Positions 17,551 through 25,464 of a stretch of DNA of 64,000 bases are shown piece after piece. The notes under the pieces are model-generated. The model was given only the letters and a program-made list of their open reading frames with translations. It was not told where the DNA came from and did not search any database. The position numbers were made by a program, and so were the translations under genes. Source of the DNA: an uncultured Coriobacteriaceae bacterium (GTDB lineage Bacteria; Actinomycetota; Coriobacteriia; Coriobacteriales; Eggerthellaceae); assembly GCA_937937585.1 (NCBI GenBank), contig CALDCB010000008.1, positions 62,001-126,000 on the forward strand, read 5' to 3'. Position 1 is the first letter of the stretch. Each line of letters begins with the position of its first letter.

Positions 17551-18414
17551 TTACTCACCCAGAGCGAAACGCACGAAGTTAGCAACCTTGATGGTGCCGC
17601 CGAGCTGCTTTGCGGTAGCATCGGTGTACTGCTGGATGGTCTGGTCGGAATTCTTGACGAACTCCTGCTCGGTGAGGCAGTTCTCCTTGTAGAACTTCTC
17701 CAGACGGCCAGTGGCGATCTTCTCCTGGATAGCCTCGGGCTTGCCGGACTCAGCGGCCTGAGCCTTGTAGATGCTCATCTCGTGCTCGACAACCTCAGCA
17801 GGAACCTGCTCGCGGTTAGCGGCAACTGCGGGGATAGCAGCAACCTGCATAGCGACGTCGCGGCCATAAGCCCGGAACTCATCGGTAGCGGGGTCGATAC
17901 CCTCAACCTCGAACTCAACCAGAACGCCGATCTTGCCACCCATGTGGATGTAAGAAGCGACAGCGCCGGCCTCGACGACCTGGACGCGCTTGAGGGTGGT
18001 GTTCTCGCCCATAACATGGACGCAGTCGGTGAGGATAGCCTCAACGGTCTCGCCGTCAGCATCAGCGGTGGCCTTAAGGGCCTCGACGTCAGAGATCTTG
18101 TTGTTGAGAGCGACCTTAGCCATGCGCTCGGCGTAAGCCTTGAACTTCTCGTTCATGCCAACGAAGTCGGTCTCGCAGTTGAGCTCGAGAACGACACCGG
18201 ACTTAGCGTCATCGGACAGAAGAGCAACGACGGTGCCCTCGTTGGTAGCACGGCCGGCCTTCTTGGCGGCAGCGGCAAGACCACGGGTACGCAGAACGTC
18301 GATGGCCTTTTCCATTTCGCCTTCGACCTCGGCCAGAGCCTTCTTGCACTCCATCATGCCAGCGCCGGTCATCTCGCGAAGTTCCTTAACCATGGCAGCG
18401 GTGATGTTAGCCAT
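17551..18414 (-). CDS. tsf: Elongation factor Ts
   Basis: Nucleotide exchange factor for EF-Tu. The 287 residues start MANITAAMVKELREMTGAGM, with MECKKAL next, the universal opening, followed by the coiled core and CETDFVGMNEKFKAYA. ATG at 18414 has AAAGGAA upstream; the longer frame to 18456 runs into the preceding hairpin. It is the second gene of rpsB-tsf, separated by a terminator-like hairpin. Confidence 0.97.
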   Translation of the reverse strand: MANITAAMVKELREMTGAGMMECKKALAEVEGEMEKAIDVLRTRGLAAAAKKAGRATNEGTVVALLSDDAKSGVVLELNCETDFVGMNEKFKAYAERMAKVALNNKISDVEALKATADADGETVEAILTDCVHVMGENTTLKRVQVVEAGAVASYIHMGGKIGVLVEFEVEGIDPATDEFRAYGRDVAMQVAAIPAVAANREQVPAEVVEHEMSIYKAQAAESGKPEAIQEKIATGRLEKFYKENCLTEQEFVKNSDQTIQQYTDATAKQLGGTIKVANFVRFALGE

Positions 18415-18432
18415 GCGTGTTCCTTTCCTTCG

Positions 18433-18454
18433 AAAAGCCCGCCCGAAGGCGGGC
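18433..18454 (-). terminator. Intercistronic terminator-like hairpin between rpsB and tsf
   Basis: GCCCGCC (18437-18443), a CGAA loop and GGCGGGC (18448-18454). On the minus strand the stem is followed by TTTTC, only about 19 bases before the tsf ATG. It has the form of an intrinsic terminator inside a ribosomal operon and may set the S2 to EF-Ts ratio. Confidence 0.7.
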
Positions 18455-18471
18455 ACATGCAGTTATTTGAA

Positions 18472-19212
18472 CTACTCGGCAGCAGCTTCAGCTGCGGGGG
18501 CCTCAGCGGCCATTTCCTCGGCGGTAACCGGGGCACCGATGCCGGCGATAGCAGCGTCGGCGATGAAGTCGGCAAGCAGCTTGACCGAACGAATGGCGTC
18601 GTCGTTTGCGGGGATGCCGTAATCGACGTCGTCGGGATCGCAGTTGGTGTCGAGGGTGCCGACAACCGGAATGTTCAGGCGCTCAGCCTCGTTGATGGCG
18701 ATGCCCTCACGGTTGGTGTCGATGACGAAGATGGCGTCGGGGGTCTTAGCCATGTTGCGGATGCCGTTGAGGTTGGTCTGCAGCTTGGCGAGCTCCTTGT
18801 GCAGCAGGATCTGCTCCTTCTTGGGGAGGAGAGCCATGCGACCGTCAGCGTCCATAGCCTCGAGCTCTTCCATGCGCTTCACGCGGGAGCGGATGGTGGT
18901 GAAGTTGGTGAGCATGCCGCCGAGCCAGCGAGCGTTGACGTAAGGCATGCCGCAACGGTTGGCAGCGTCAGCAACGGCTTCCTGAGCCTGCTTCTTGGTG
19001 CCGACGAAGAGGATGGTGCCGCCGTTCTTGGTGAGTTCGGAGACGAAGGTGTAGGCCTGGTCGAGACCGAGAAGGGTCTGCTTCAGGTCGAGGATGTAGA
19101 TGTCGCCACGGTTGCCGAAGATGTAGGGCTTCATCTTGGGGTTCCAGCGACGGGTCTGGTGACCGAAGTGCGCGCCTGCGTCAAGCAGGGTCTGAATACT
19201 GACTTTCGCCAT
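18472..19212 (-). CDS. rpsB: 30S ribosomal protein S2
   Basis: The 246 residues begin MAKVSIQTLLDAGAHFGHQT, with RRWNPKMKPYIFG next, the S2 signature, and contain FVGTKKQAQEAV and RWLGGMLTNF. The C-terminal Ala/Glu-rich tail is usual in actinobacteria. ATG at 19212 (MAKV) has GGAG eight bases upstream; an ATG two codons earlier is too close to that site. It is the first gene of rpsB-tsf. Confidence 0.97.
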   Translation of the reverse strand: MAKVSIQTLLDAGAHFGHQTRRWNPKMKPYIFGNRGDIYILDLKQTLLGLDQAYTFVSELTKNGGTILFVGTKKQAQEAVADAANRCGMPYVNARWLGGMLTNFTTIRSRVKRMEELEAMDADGRMALLPKKEQILLHKELAKLQTNLNGIRNMAKTPDAIFVIDTNREGIAINEAERLNIPVVGTLDTNCDPDDVDYGIPANDDAIRSVKLLADFIADAAIAGIGAPVTAEEMAAEAPAAEAAAE

Positions 19213-19342
19213 ATTCATTTCTCCATTCGTTAGTCCTCTGCTTTGGGTCTTCCCCGAAGTCCGCAGCCTTTTCCGGTGGCCACTAGCGGATCGAGTCGCC
19301 AAAGCATGTGTGATTAGAAACCCGTTTAGTTTAATACGAAGA

Positions 19343-19376
19343 GGCCCTGCTGAGAACATCTAATTCCAGCAAGGCC
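19343..19376 (-). terminator. Terminator after the P1B-type ATPase gene
   Basis: GGCCCTGCTG (19343-19352) with CAGCAAGGCC (19367-19376). The single mismatch becomes a G-U pair only in the minus-strand transcript, which supports use by the ATPase gene that ends at 19409. The tail is TCTTCGTATT. Confidence 0.65.
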
Positions 19377-19408
19377 CCAATATCCACAATTCGGCTATTC
19401 CACGCCAG

Positions 19409-21493
19409 CTATTCTACGTTGAAGCTCCTGCCCGATGCGGCCGACAAAGCGATAGTCGAGGCATTGTGCGCAAGCGACGACGTCTGCGGGGTGATCGCGC
19501 CGGCGATTCCCAATGCAAGGAACAGCGAATTCAGACCCAAGACGGTCCTGAACGTGCTATCCAATCGATGCGAAAGCTCAACCGAGAGCTTGCGCAGCGT
19601 GACCAACGATGAAAGATCGCCGTCCGTAAGCGTGATGTCAGCGACTTCCTTCGCGACAGCCGTCCCTTGCCCCATGGCGATGCCAACGTCGGCAAGCGCA
19701 AGGGCTGGGGCGTCGTTCACGCCGTCGCCCACCATCATGACGTTGTAGCCTTCGTCTTTCAACTGCTTGACGAACGCATGCTTGTCTTCGGGAAGCATGT
19801 TGGCGCGGTACTCGTCGAGTCCCGCTTCCTTCGCGATGCGCTCGGCGGTATGGTCGTGATCGCCCGTGAGCATGACCAAACGCTTGAATCCAAGGGCGCG
19901 CAGCTCCTTCACAGCCTTAGCCGCAGAAGGCTTGATCGGGTCCTCGATGTAGATGACGCCAACCAAGGCACCGTCAACCGCAAGGTACAAAGGCGACATC
20001 CCGTTGCCCTGATCCCTTATAACAGCTGCTTGGTCATCGGTGATGACGACGCCTTCGTCCTCAACGACGAAGTGCTCGGACCCAATAACCACGCGCTTCC
20101 CGTCAAGCGAGCTGGCAATGCCGTGGGCAACGACATACTCCACCTCGGCGTGACGCTCGCGATGGTTCAAGCCCGCCTTGGCCGCAGCGTTCACCACAGC
20201 GCGCGCAACAGGATGCGGGAAGTGCTCCTCAAGGCATGCGGCAAAGCGAAGGATGTCGTCTTCAGGGCTGCCGTCAAGCGAAAGCACCTTCGAAACCTTG
20301 GGCGTTGCCTCGGTAAGAGTTCCGGTCTTGTCGAACACGATGGCATCAGCCTGCTCGACCGCATCGAAGTACTTCGAGCCCTTAACCGTGAAGCCGGCTT
20401 TTGCAGACTGGCTCATGGCGGAAAGCACGGCGATGGAGCCCGTAAGCTTCAGTCCGCACGAGTAGTCAACCATCAACGCCGCGGAAGTGCGCACGATGTC
20501 GCGCGTCGTCAAAGCAACGATGCCAGCCAGCAGGAAGTTCCACGGGACGATGCGATTCGCAAGCTCTTCGCGATGCGCCTGTCGGGGAGAACGGTACTGA
20601 TCGGCATTCTTCACCAGCGACACAATGGATCGCAAACGCGTCTCGCCGGGGTCGCTGCTGACGCGAACAAGAATCTCGCCCGCCTCAACCGAAGTGCCTG
20701 CGAAAACGCTGTCGCCGACCAAACGGTTGACCGCTGCGGATTCGCCCGTAAGCGACGCTTGATTGACCATGGCGTTCCCGGAAACGACTTCGCCGTCAAC
20801 AGGGATGGGCATGCCCATGCGAATGACGATGACATCGCCCTTCGTCAAGTCGCTTGCCTTGACTTCGCGCTCGACGTCACCTTCCACCTTATGCGCAGTC
20901 TCCGCCAGATCCATAAGGGCATCGATCAGAGCGCTTTCCGACTGCGCTTGCGTATAGTCCTCAAGGGTTTCACCCACATGCAGAAGGAACATGGTCTCGC
21001 CGGCAGTGGTCTTATCCCCCTGAACAAGCGACATGGCAATGGCCGATGCGTCAAGAACAGGGACGTCAAGCCTGGCTTTGCCCAAAGAACGCAGGGCATC
21101 GGCAAGGAAGACGCGGAAGCTCCACAGGGTCAAAGCCCACGAAATCGGAGTGGGCAAGAACAAGCGCCGCATGAAATAGACGCCCGTCATAGTCGCAAGA
21201 TCAAGCAGAAGGTTTTGCGTCATGGAACGCGTGGAGATCGAATGGCCCTCACGCGATGCGTCGATCATCTCTTTGTCGATGGCGCAAAGATACGCCATCG
21301 CTCGCTTGCGTCCGCCTGCTTCAGGCGAATACGTCAAGGTCAGCGAACCGATACGAGGGTAAACACGGAAATCGACAATCGCGGGGCTTTTCTTCAGAAC
21401 CGCCTCGAAGGCGCCCAGATCTTCCTGAGGCACCGGACCGTGAAGCTTCACCCGAAGATGACCCGGGTACTCTTTTTCAATCGAATATTTCAT
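19409..21493 (-). CDS. P1B-type metal-transporting ATPase with SC(G) motif, ferrosome FezB-like
   Basis: A 694-residue metal pump. The N-terminal 85 residues have an HMA-like alpha/beta outline without CxxC. Later come TGES (249-252), the membrane motif DYSCGLKL (Ser345-Cys346-Gly347) in place of the usual CPC/SPC, phosphorylation site DKTGT (Asp388), HP (427-428), MLTGD and GDGVND (589-594). An SC motif without Pro fits the P1B-6 group, whose members include the ferrosome-forming FezB. It is preceded by a small membrane-protein gene in the same direction. The substrate is probably iron by analogy; Zn, Mn or Co cannot be excluded from sequence alone. Confidence 0.85.
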   Translation of the reverse strand: MKYSIEKEYPGHLRVKLHGPVPQEDLGAFEAVLKKSPAIVDFRVYPRIGSLTLTYSPEAGGRKRAMAYLCAIDKEMIDASREGHSISTRSMTQNLLLDLATMTGVYFMRRLFLPTPISWALTLWSFRVFLADALRSLGKARLDVPVLDASAIAMSLVQGDKTTAGETMFLLHVGETLEDYTQAQSESALIDALMDLAETAHKVEGDVEREVKASDLTKGDVIVIRMGMPIPVDGEVVSGNAMVNQASLTGESAAVNRLVGDSVFAGTSVEAGEILVRVSSDPGETRLRSIVSLVKNADQYRSPRQAHREELANRIVPWNFLLAGIVALTTRDIVRTSAALMVDYSCGLKLTGSIAVLSAMSQSAKAGFTVKGSKYFDAVEQADAIVFDKTGTLTEATPKVSKVLSLDGSPEDDILRFAACLEEHFPHPVARAVVNAAAKAGLNHRERHAEVEYVVAHGIASSLDGKRVVIGSEHFVVEDEGVVITDDQAAVIRDQGNGMSPLYLAVDGALVGVIYIEDPIKPSAAKAVKELRALGFKRLVMLTGDHDHTAERIAKEAGLDEYRANMLPEDKHAFVKQLKDEGYNVMMVGDGVNDAPALALADVGIAMGQGTAVAKEVADITLTDGDLSSLVTLRKLSVELSHRLDSTFRTVLGLNSLFLALGIAGAITPQTSSLAHNASTIALSAASGRSFNVE

Positions 21494-21561
21494 TGGAAAC
21501 GAACTTCTTCCGTTTCAAAGCGCGCCAGGAGGCACGCGTGCAATAACGGTAAAAACAATAC

Positions 21562-21595
21562 GGGCGTGCTTGACGGTATCCCGCCCCGCACGCCC
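21562..21595 (-). terminator. Terminator-like hairpin between small membrane protein and ATPase
   Basis: GGGCGTGC (21562-21569) with GCACGCCC (21588-21595). The minus-strand tail GTATTGTTTTTACC is T-rich. It may partially terminate transcription, so that the small protein is made in excess over the pump. Confidence 0.6.
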
Positions 21596-21603
21596 GCCTT
21601 TAA

Positions 21604-21867
21604 CTATTCGGCGTCAGCCTCGGCCTTGGCAGCCTCGACCTCTTCCTCGGAGACGCTGATGTAGGTTGCCTGGGCGACGATGTCGTCGTACTCGGCCTTG
21701 GCGGCCTCGACCATATCCTGGTAGCCCTTCTTGCACTTCATGCCCTGAGCCATGGCGTGCACGTAACCCTTCTTGGCAGTCTCGCTGGTGATTGCGGCAA
21801 TGCCCGCAGTGCCAGCCAGAAAACCGATGCCGGTGAACAGCCAGTTGTTCTTAGTCTGCTTTTTCAT
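21604..21867 (-). CDS. Small single-helix membrane protein (DUF6110-like), partner of the P1B ATPase
   Basis: An 87-residue protein with a Gly/Ala-rich membrane helix at about 9-27 (WLFTGIGFLAGTAGIAAI), then SETAKKGYVHAMA, one Cys (45), and an acidic amphipathic C-terminal half. Small proteins of this make-up are regularly encoded next to P1B-6 ATPases in anaerobes, and ferrosome loci pair such an ATPase with a small membrane protein (FezA-like). GGGAG lies four bases before the ATG at 21867. The family assignment is from memory of sequence style and is moderately sure. Confidence 0.7.
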   Translation of the reverse strand: MKKQTKNNWLFTGIGFLAGTAGIAAITSETAKKGYVHAMAQGMKCKKGYQDMVEAAKAEYDDIVAQATYISVSEEEVEAAKAEADAE

Positions 21868-22275
21868 GTTGCTCCCTTTCCTCAATGGTGCGTCGACGCG
21901 ATCACGCCGCGGATTAAATTGCGGCGCCTCTCTCGATCAAGGCATCGACGATACAAACATATTACCCATTTCTTGCCTAAAGCCTTGGTTAACTTAATGC
22001 GTAAGCTAAGGTTGACTTTTCGCTAGTGACAAGTTGTTGTTTCCTTTAGTTAAGTTGTTTCGTCAAATACCTTGATGAATCCATATGTTAGACGTGTCAT
22101 ACATTATTTGTTCACCGTGGTGAATTTTTCACACCATCGCCATGATCGAGAAAATTGTTTCAGTGATGGTGAAACCGTGTAGCCAACCGGCGGCATCGGT
22201 TGCAATCGAGCGATCAGGTCAAACCAAGCGTGTAAAATGGGAAGACACGAAATCACACGAACCAGGACGGTTTAC
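21868..22275. promoter_or_regulatory. AT-rich divergent control region of the fez-like genes and engB
   Basis: 408 bases, clearly more AT-rich than the surroundings. It contains TTCACC-GT-GGTGAA (22111-22124), an overlapping TTCACA at 22128-22133 and another GGTGAA near 22170. It also has GGTTAACTTAA (21987-21997) and TTAGTTAAG (22047-22055), which vaguely recall half-sites of DtxR/IdeR-type iron regulators. These look like operator clusters for the metal pump operon, but no regulator gene is adjacent. No gene is seen in this stretch. Confidence 0.5.
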
Positions 22276-22863
22276 ATGGACTTCCAACACGTTGAATACG
22301 AACTGTCTTTCGGCACGGTCGCGCAGATCGTTCCCTCCACCCTTCCCGAAATCGCCTTCGCCGGTCGATCGAACGTCGGGAAATCTTCGCTGCTGAACAA
22401 GCTGTTCAACCGCAAGCAACTTGCCCGCGTCTCGCAGAACCCGGGCAAAACGGCAACCATCAACTTCTACAAGTCGAAAGATGCACGTTTCGTCGACCTG
22501 CCGGGCTACGGCTACGCAAAGGTATCCAAGTCCGAGCGAAACCGTTGGTCGCGCCTGATCGAGGGGTACTTCGCGCAGGATCGCAACTTCGCACTGGTCT
22601 GCTCGCTCATCGACATCCGCCATACCGCAAGCGAGCTGGACGAGAACATGGTCAGCTTCCTGCAGGAATCCGACCTGCCCTACGCCATCGTGTTCACGAA
22701 GGGCGACAAACTCTCGCGCTCGAAGTGCAACGCCCAGGCAGCCGCTCTGTGCAAGCAACTTGGCGTTCGAGAAGGCACCCCCTGGGTTGTCACCTCGGCC
22801 GAGAAGGGCACGGGCATCCCCGAGCTTAAAGCCATCATCGCCGAGGCCGCAGGTCTGAATTAG
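22276..22863 (+). CDS. engB: Ribosome-biogenesis GTPase EngB (YihA/YsxC)
   Basis: A 195-residue GTPase needed for large-subunit assembly. The G motifs are G1 GRSNVGKSS, G2 Thr in QNPGKTATINFY, G3 DLPGYGYA, G4 TKGDK and G5 TSAEKG. ATG at 22276 (MDFQHVEYE) is preceded by AGGACGG; a longer frame from 22237 has no ribosome site. It is a single gene, ending before a strong terminator. Confidence 0.95.
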   Translation: MDFQHVEYELSFGTVAQIVPSTLPEIAFAGRSNVGKSSLLNKLFNRKQLARVSQNPGKTATINFYKSKDARFVDLPGYGYAKVSKSERNRWSRLIEGYFAQDRNFALVCSLIDIRHTASELDENMVSFLQESDLPYAIVFTKGDKLSRSKCNAQAAALCKQLGVREGTPWVVTSAEKGTGIPELKAIIAEAAGLN

Positions 22864-22926
22864 CACCACAAAGCAAAACGCCGACTAGCGTTCCGCCTTC
22901 ACAGCAAACAGCAACGGAAAACAACA

Positions 22927-22958
22927 GAAGCGGCTCGATTGCTCGAGCCGCTTCTTCG
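22927..22958 (+). terminator. Terminator after engB
   Basis: GAAGCGGCTCGA (22927-22938), TTGC loop, TCGAGCCGCTTC (22943-22954), then TTCGTTTC. A perfect 12-base-pair stem. Confidence 0.8.
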
Positions 22959-22999
22959 TTTCAACTATGTTCGCCGCTTGCATCGTCAAGACAAAACTG

Positions 23000-23506
23000 C
23001 TAGACATCCTTCTGCATGATGTAATCGTCCATCACGAAGCCGCCGCCGATGTCGTTCACGACGGATTCGATGATGCTAAAGCCCTTACCCTTGTATGCCC
23101 TCAGGCCAAGCTCGTTGTGCTTGTTGACGCTTAAGTACATGGCATGGAAACCGCGCTCGTGACACAAGTCGGTGTAGAAGCCGATGATCTTGGATGCGTG
23201 ATGCTTGCCGCGCTCGCCCGCAACGAGGTAGATCTTCGAGATGAAGTAGCGGTTGGTTTCCTTCTCTTCCCTGCCGCCAGTGAAGCCGACGACCTTGTCG
23301 TTTTCGTCTACCACGAACCAGTATTCATAGCCATGCTCGGCCATATCGAACTTAATGGCATCGATGCTTTGGAACTTGTCAACCATATAGTCGGTTTGAG
23401 CCTTGCCGATGATAGGCGGCCAGTACTCGTGCCAAACTTCGTCAGCCAGCTTTGCGAGCTTTTCCTGATCCTCTGCGGTTTCCACGGCAACAAAGCACAC
23501 GTCCAT
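23000..23506 (-). CDS. GNAT-family N-acetyltransferase
   Basis: A 168-residue protein with a full GNAT fold. FTGGREEKETNRYFISKIYLV forms the central strands (cited in part), GERGKHHASKIIGFYTDLC the acetyl-CoA loop and helix, and LSVNKHNELGLRAYKGKGF motif B. The N-terminal part EVWHEYWPPIIGKAQTDYMV resembles acetyltransferases that act on small molecules or peptides. ATG at 23506 is preceded by AAAGGG; an upstream ATG at 23521 would overlap that site. The substrate is unknown. Confidence 0.85.
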   Translation of the reverse strand: MDVCFVAVETAEDQEKLAKLADEVWHEYWPPIIGKAQTDYMVDKFQSIDAIKFDMAEHGYEYWFVVDENDKVVGFTGGREEKETNRYFISKIYLVAGERGKHHASKIIGFYTDLCHERGFHAMYLSVNKHNELGLRAYKGKGFSIIESVVNDIGGGFVMDDYIMQKDV

Positions 23507-23584
23507 GGTTGGCCCTTTCATTCGCGCTGATACGACAATGCGCCCGATGCCGGGCGCATTCAAAACAGATCGAGCGGCGTTCGC

Positions 23585-24067
23585 CTACTCAGTGAATCCT
23601 TTGTCTTCGATGAGCTTACCGCTGTCGGCAGCTGCGGTTGCCAAGGCATCGCAACGCTCGTTTTCGGGGTGGCCATTATGACCGCGAACCCACTCGAATG
23701 TAACGCGGTGAGGCTCTTTAGCGGCAAGAAGACGCTTCCACAGGTCGACGTTCTTGACGGGTTTCTTCTGCGAGTTCACCCATCCGCGCTTGAGCCATCC
23801 GGCGATCCAGTTCTCGTTGAAGGCCTTCACCACGTACTGCGAATCAGTGTAGAACGTGATGTCGCAGGGGCGGTTCAGGGCCTCAAGCGCAACGATGACG
23901 CCCATCAGCTCCATACGGTTGTTGGTGGTGCGCTTGTAACCGCACGAGAACTCACGCTCGTGAACGACGCCCTTCGAATCGACGAACCGCAGGATGGAAC
24001 CGTAGCCGCCAGGACCCGGGTTGCCCCGCGAGCTGCCGTCGCTGAACGCTTCGATATGCGAAGCCAT
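23585..24067 (-). CDS. rnhA: Ribonuclease HI
   Basis: A 160-residue enzyme that degrades RNA in RNA-DNA hybrids. The acidic residues stand in AFSDGSSRGNPGPGGYG (Asp), NNRMELMGVIVALEAL (Glu), FYTDSQYVVKA (Asp) and the C-terminal NERCDALA (Asp), with the basic-handle segment WLKRGWVNSQKKPVKN and the catalytic His in VRGHNGH. The ribosome site is weak (GGCGGC), 10 bases after the NlpC/P60 gene, so translation may be coupled. Confidence 0.95.
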   Translation of the reverse strand: MASHIEAFSDGSSRGNPGPGGYGSILRFVDSKGVVHEREFSCGYKRTTNNRMELMGVIVALEALNRPCDITFYTDSQYVVKAFNENWIAGWLKRGWVNSQKKPVKNVDLWKRLLAAKEPHRVTFEWVRGHNGHPENERCDALATAAADSGKLIEDKGFTE

Positions 24068-24077
24068 TGCGCCGCCG

Positions 24078-25196
24078 TTAGTTCGGGCGGACGATGGTGT
24101 AATCGCCCTCGGAGAAGTAACCGTTCATGCCGGTTTCGGCAACGCCCTGCTGCTGATTGACAGCATGAATGATGCTGGTGACTTTGCCATTGGCGTCGAC
24201 ACCGGAAACGATGGCAACATGACCGCCGTTAACGACCAGGTCGCCAGGCTGAGCGGTGGTTGCCTGGTTGTAGCCCATGAAGGTGTAAGTGTTGCCCAAG
24301 CGGTTGCCCGTCTGACCGGTGATGGCGTAGCTAACCAGGCCGGAGCAGTCGAAGCCGCCCCAAGAGCCACCGGTGCCGCCCCAGACGTAAGCGGAGCCGA
24401 TCATGGCGCGAGCGCGGTCAACGATGGAGTTGCCGGTTGCAGCCGTGTAAGACGACACGGACGAGTAGGTTTGACCCGTGTTGGAATCGTAGACGGTGCC
24501 GTCGGAATTGATGGTTGCACCGTATGCCGCAGCAGCCTGCGCATAAGCGGACTCGGCAGCGTAAGCCGATTGAGCCTCGGCGCTCAGGTTGTCGTAAGCA
24601 GCCTGCATCTGAAGGATGGTCTCATTGGCCTTCTCATACAGCTGAGATGCTTCGTCAGCCTTGGTTTGAGCAGTAGCGGCCTGCTTGTCGTACTCCTCCT
24701 GCTTCTTCGCGGCTTCCTCGCGAAGGTCCTTGGCCTGCTGGACAAGGTCGGCGTCGTTCTCGTTCATGCGACCGAGAAGATCCCAGTTGGTGGTGAACTC
24801 CTCGAAAGAGGTGGCACCCAAAAGAAGGTCGAGCGAAGAGGACGAACCGGAGCGATACATGGAACGAGCGCGATCGCCCAGGCGATCCTGGATGTCGGCA
24901 ATCTGCTCGTTCAGCTCGTCGATCTGAGCCTTGGCCTCGTCACGGAGACGGGTGGCCTGCTCGTAATCGGCAAGAGCCTGGATGTATTCGTTGTAGTAAG
25001 AATTTGCGACATCCTGCATGGAAGTAAGCTCCTGCAGCGCGGCATCGGCCTGCGCCTGGAGCTCGGCAGCAGTGTCGGCATAAGCCGGAGTGATGTTGGC
25101 CGGCATTCCCAAGGTGATCAGCGACGCGGCAAGGGCGGCGCTGGAAACACCCACGATAAGACGGTTCTTTACGTCAGCATGCAGAGCTTTTTGCAT
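24078..25196 (-). CDS. Secreted NlpC/P60 peptidoglycan endopeptidase with coiled-coil
   Basis: A 372-residue cell-wall hydrolase of the RipA/PcsB style. A signal peptide ends near AYA-DT (about residue 41). Residues about 45-195 are a long coiled coil (Gln/Glu/Ala-rich), then a linker, then the NlpC/P60 domain. The catalytic Cys is in GGFDCSGLVSYA (about residue 284), the His in GGHVAIV, and the third polar residue near IIHAVNQ. It likely cleaves stem peptides at division. ATG at 25196 has GGAGG five bases upstream; a longer frame to 25316 has no signal peptide at its start. Confidence 0.92.
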   Translation of the reverse strand: MQKALHADVKNRLIVGVSSAALAASLITLGMPANITPAYADTAAELQAQADAALQELTSMQDVANSYYNEYIQALADYEQATRLRDEAKAQIDELNEQIADIQDRLGDRARSMYRSGSSSSLDLLLGATSFEEFTTNWDLLGRMNENDADLVQQAKDLREEAAKKQEEYDKQAATAQTKADEASQLYEKANETILQMQAAYDNLSAEAQSAYAAESAYAQAAAAYGATINSDGTVYDSNTGQTYSSVSSYTAATGNSIVDRARAMIGSAYVWGGTGGSWGGFDCSGLVSYAITGQTGNRLGNTYTFMGYNQATTAQPGDLVVNGGHVAIVSGVDANGKVTSIIHAVNQQQGVAETGMNGYFSEGDYTIVRPN

Positions 25197-25371
25197 AAGA
25201 CCCTCCGTTTGCATATTCTTCTGCAGTGACAGCCGTGAGCTTGATAAGCGTGCATTTAAAGTTCGTTCGGTTAGCGTTCCGACTGCCTTCATTGGCGGTA
25301 TTTCGTCATGAAACAACAGGGATTAGCGTAGCACACCAAGAACTGGACACCAAAACCGTTACCTAATCAAG

Positions 25372-25411
25372 AAGGCGCATGGCAACTGCACAAACAGTCG
25401 ACATGCGCCTT
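25372..25411. terminator. Hairpin between metG and the NlpC/P60 gene
   Basis: AAGGCGCATG (25372-25381) with CATGCGCCTT (25402-25411), with partial inner pairing. Minus-strand transcription from metG would meet it first. The T-run is weak on that side and better on the plus side (GATTTTC). Confidence 0.5.
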
Positions 25412-25464
25412 GATTTTCTAAAAGACCTGTTCAGGGTTTCGCCAAAACCTTTTCGCTGATCAAT

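Noticed and set aside
19667..21664. 665-residue open frame antisense to the P1B ATPase
   Set aside because: Shadow frame; the ATPase motifs on the minus strand settle the coding strand.
25197..25464. c-di-AMP (ydaO) riboswitch upstream of the NlpC/P60 gene
   Set aside because: Such genes often carry one in actinobacteria, but I could not find the conserved ydaO segments in this 270-base gap.
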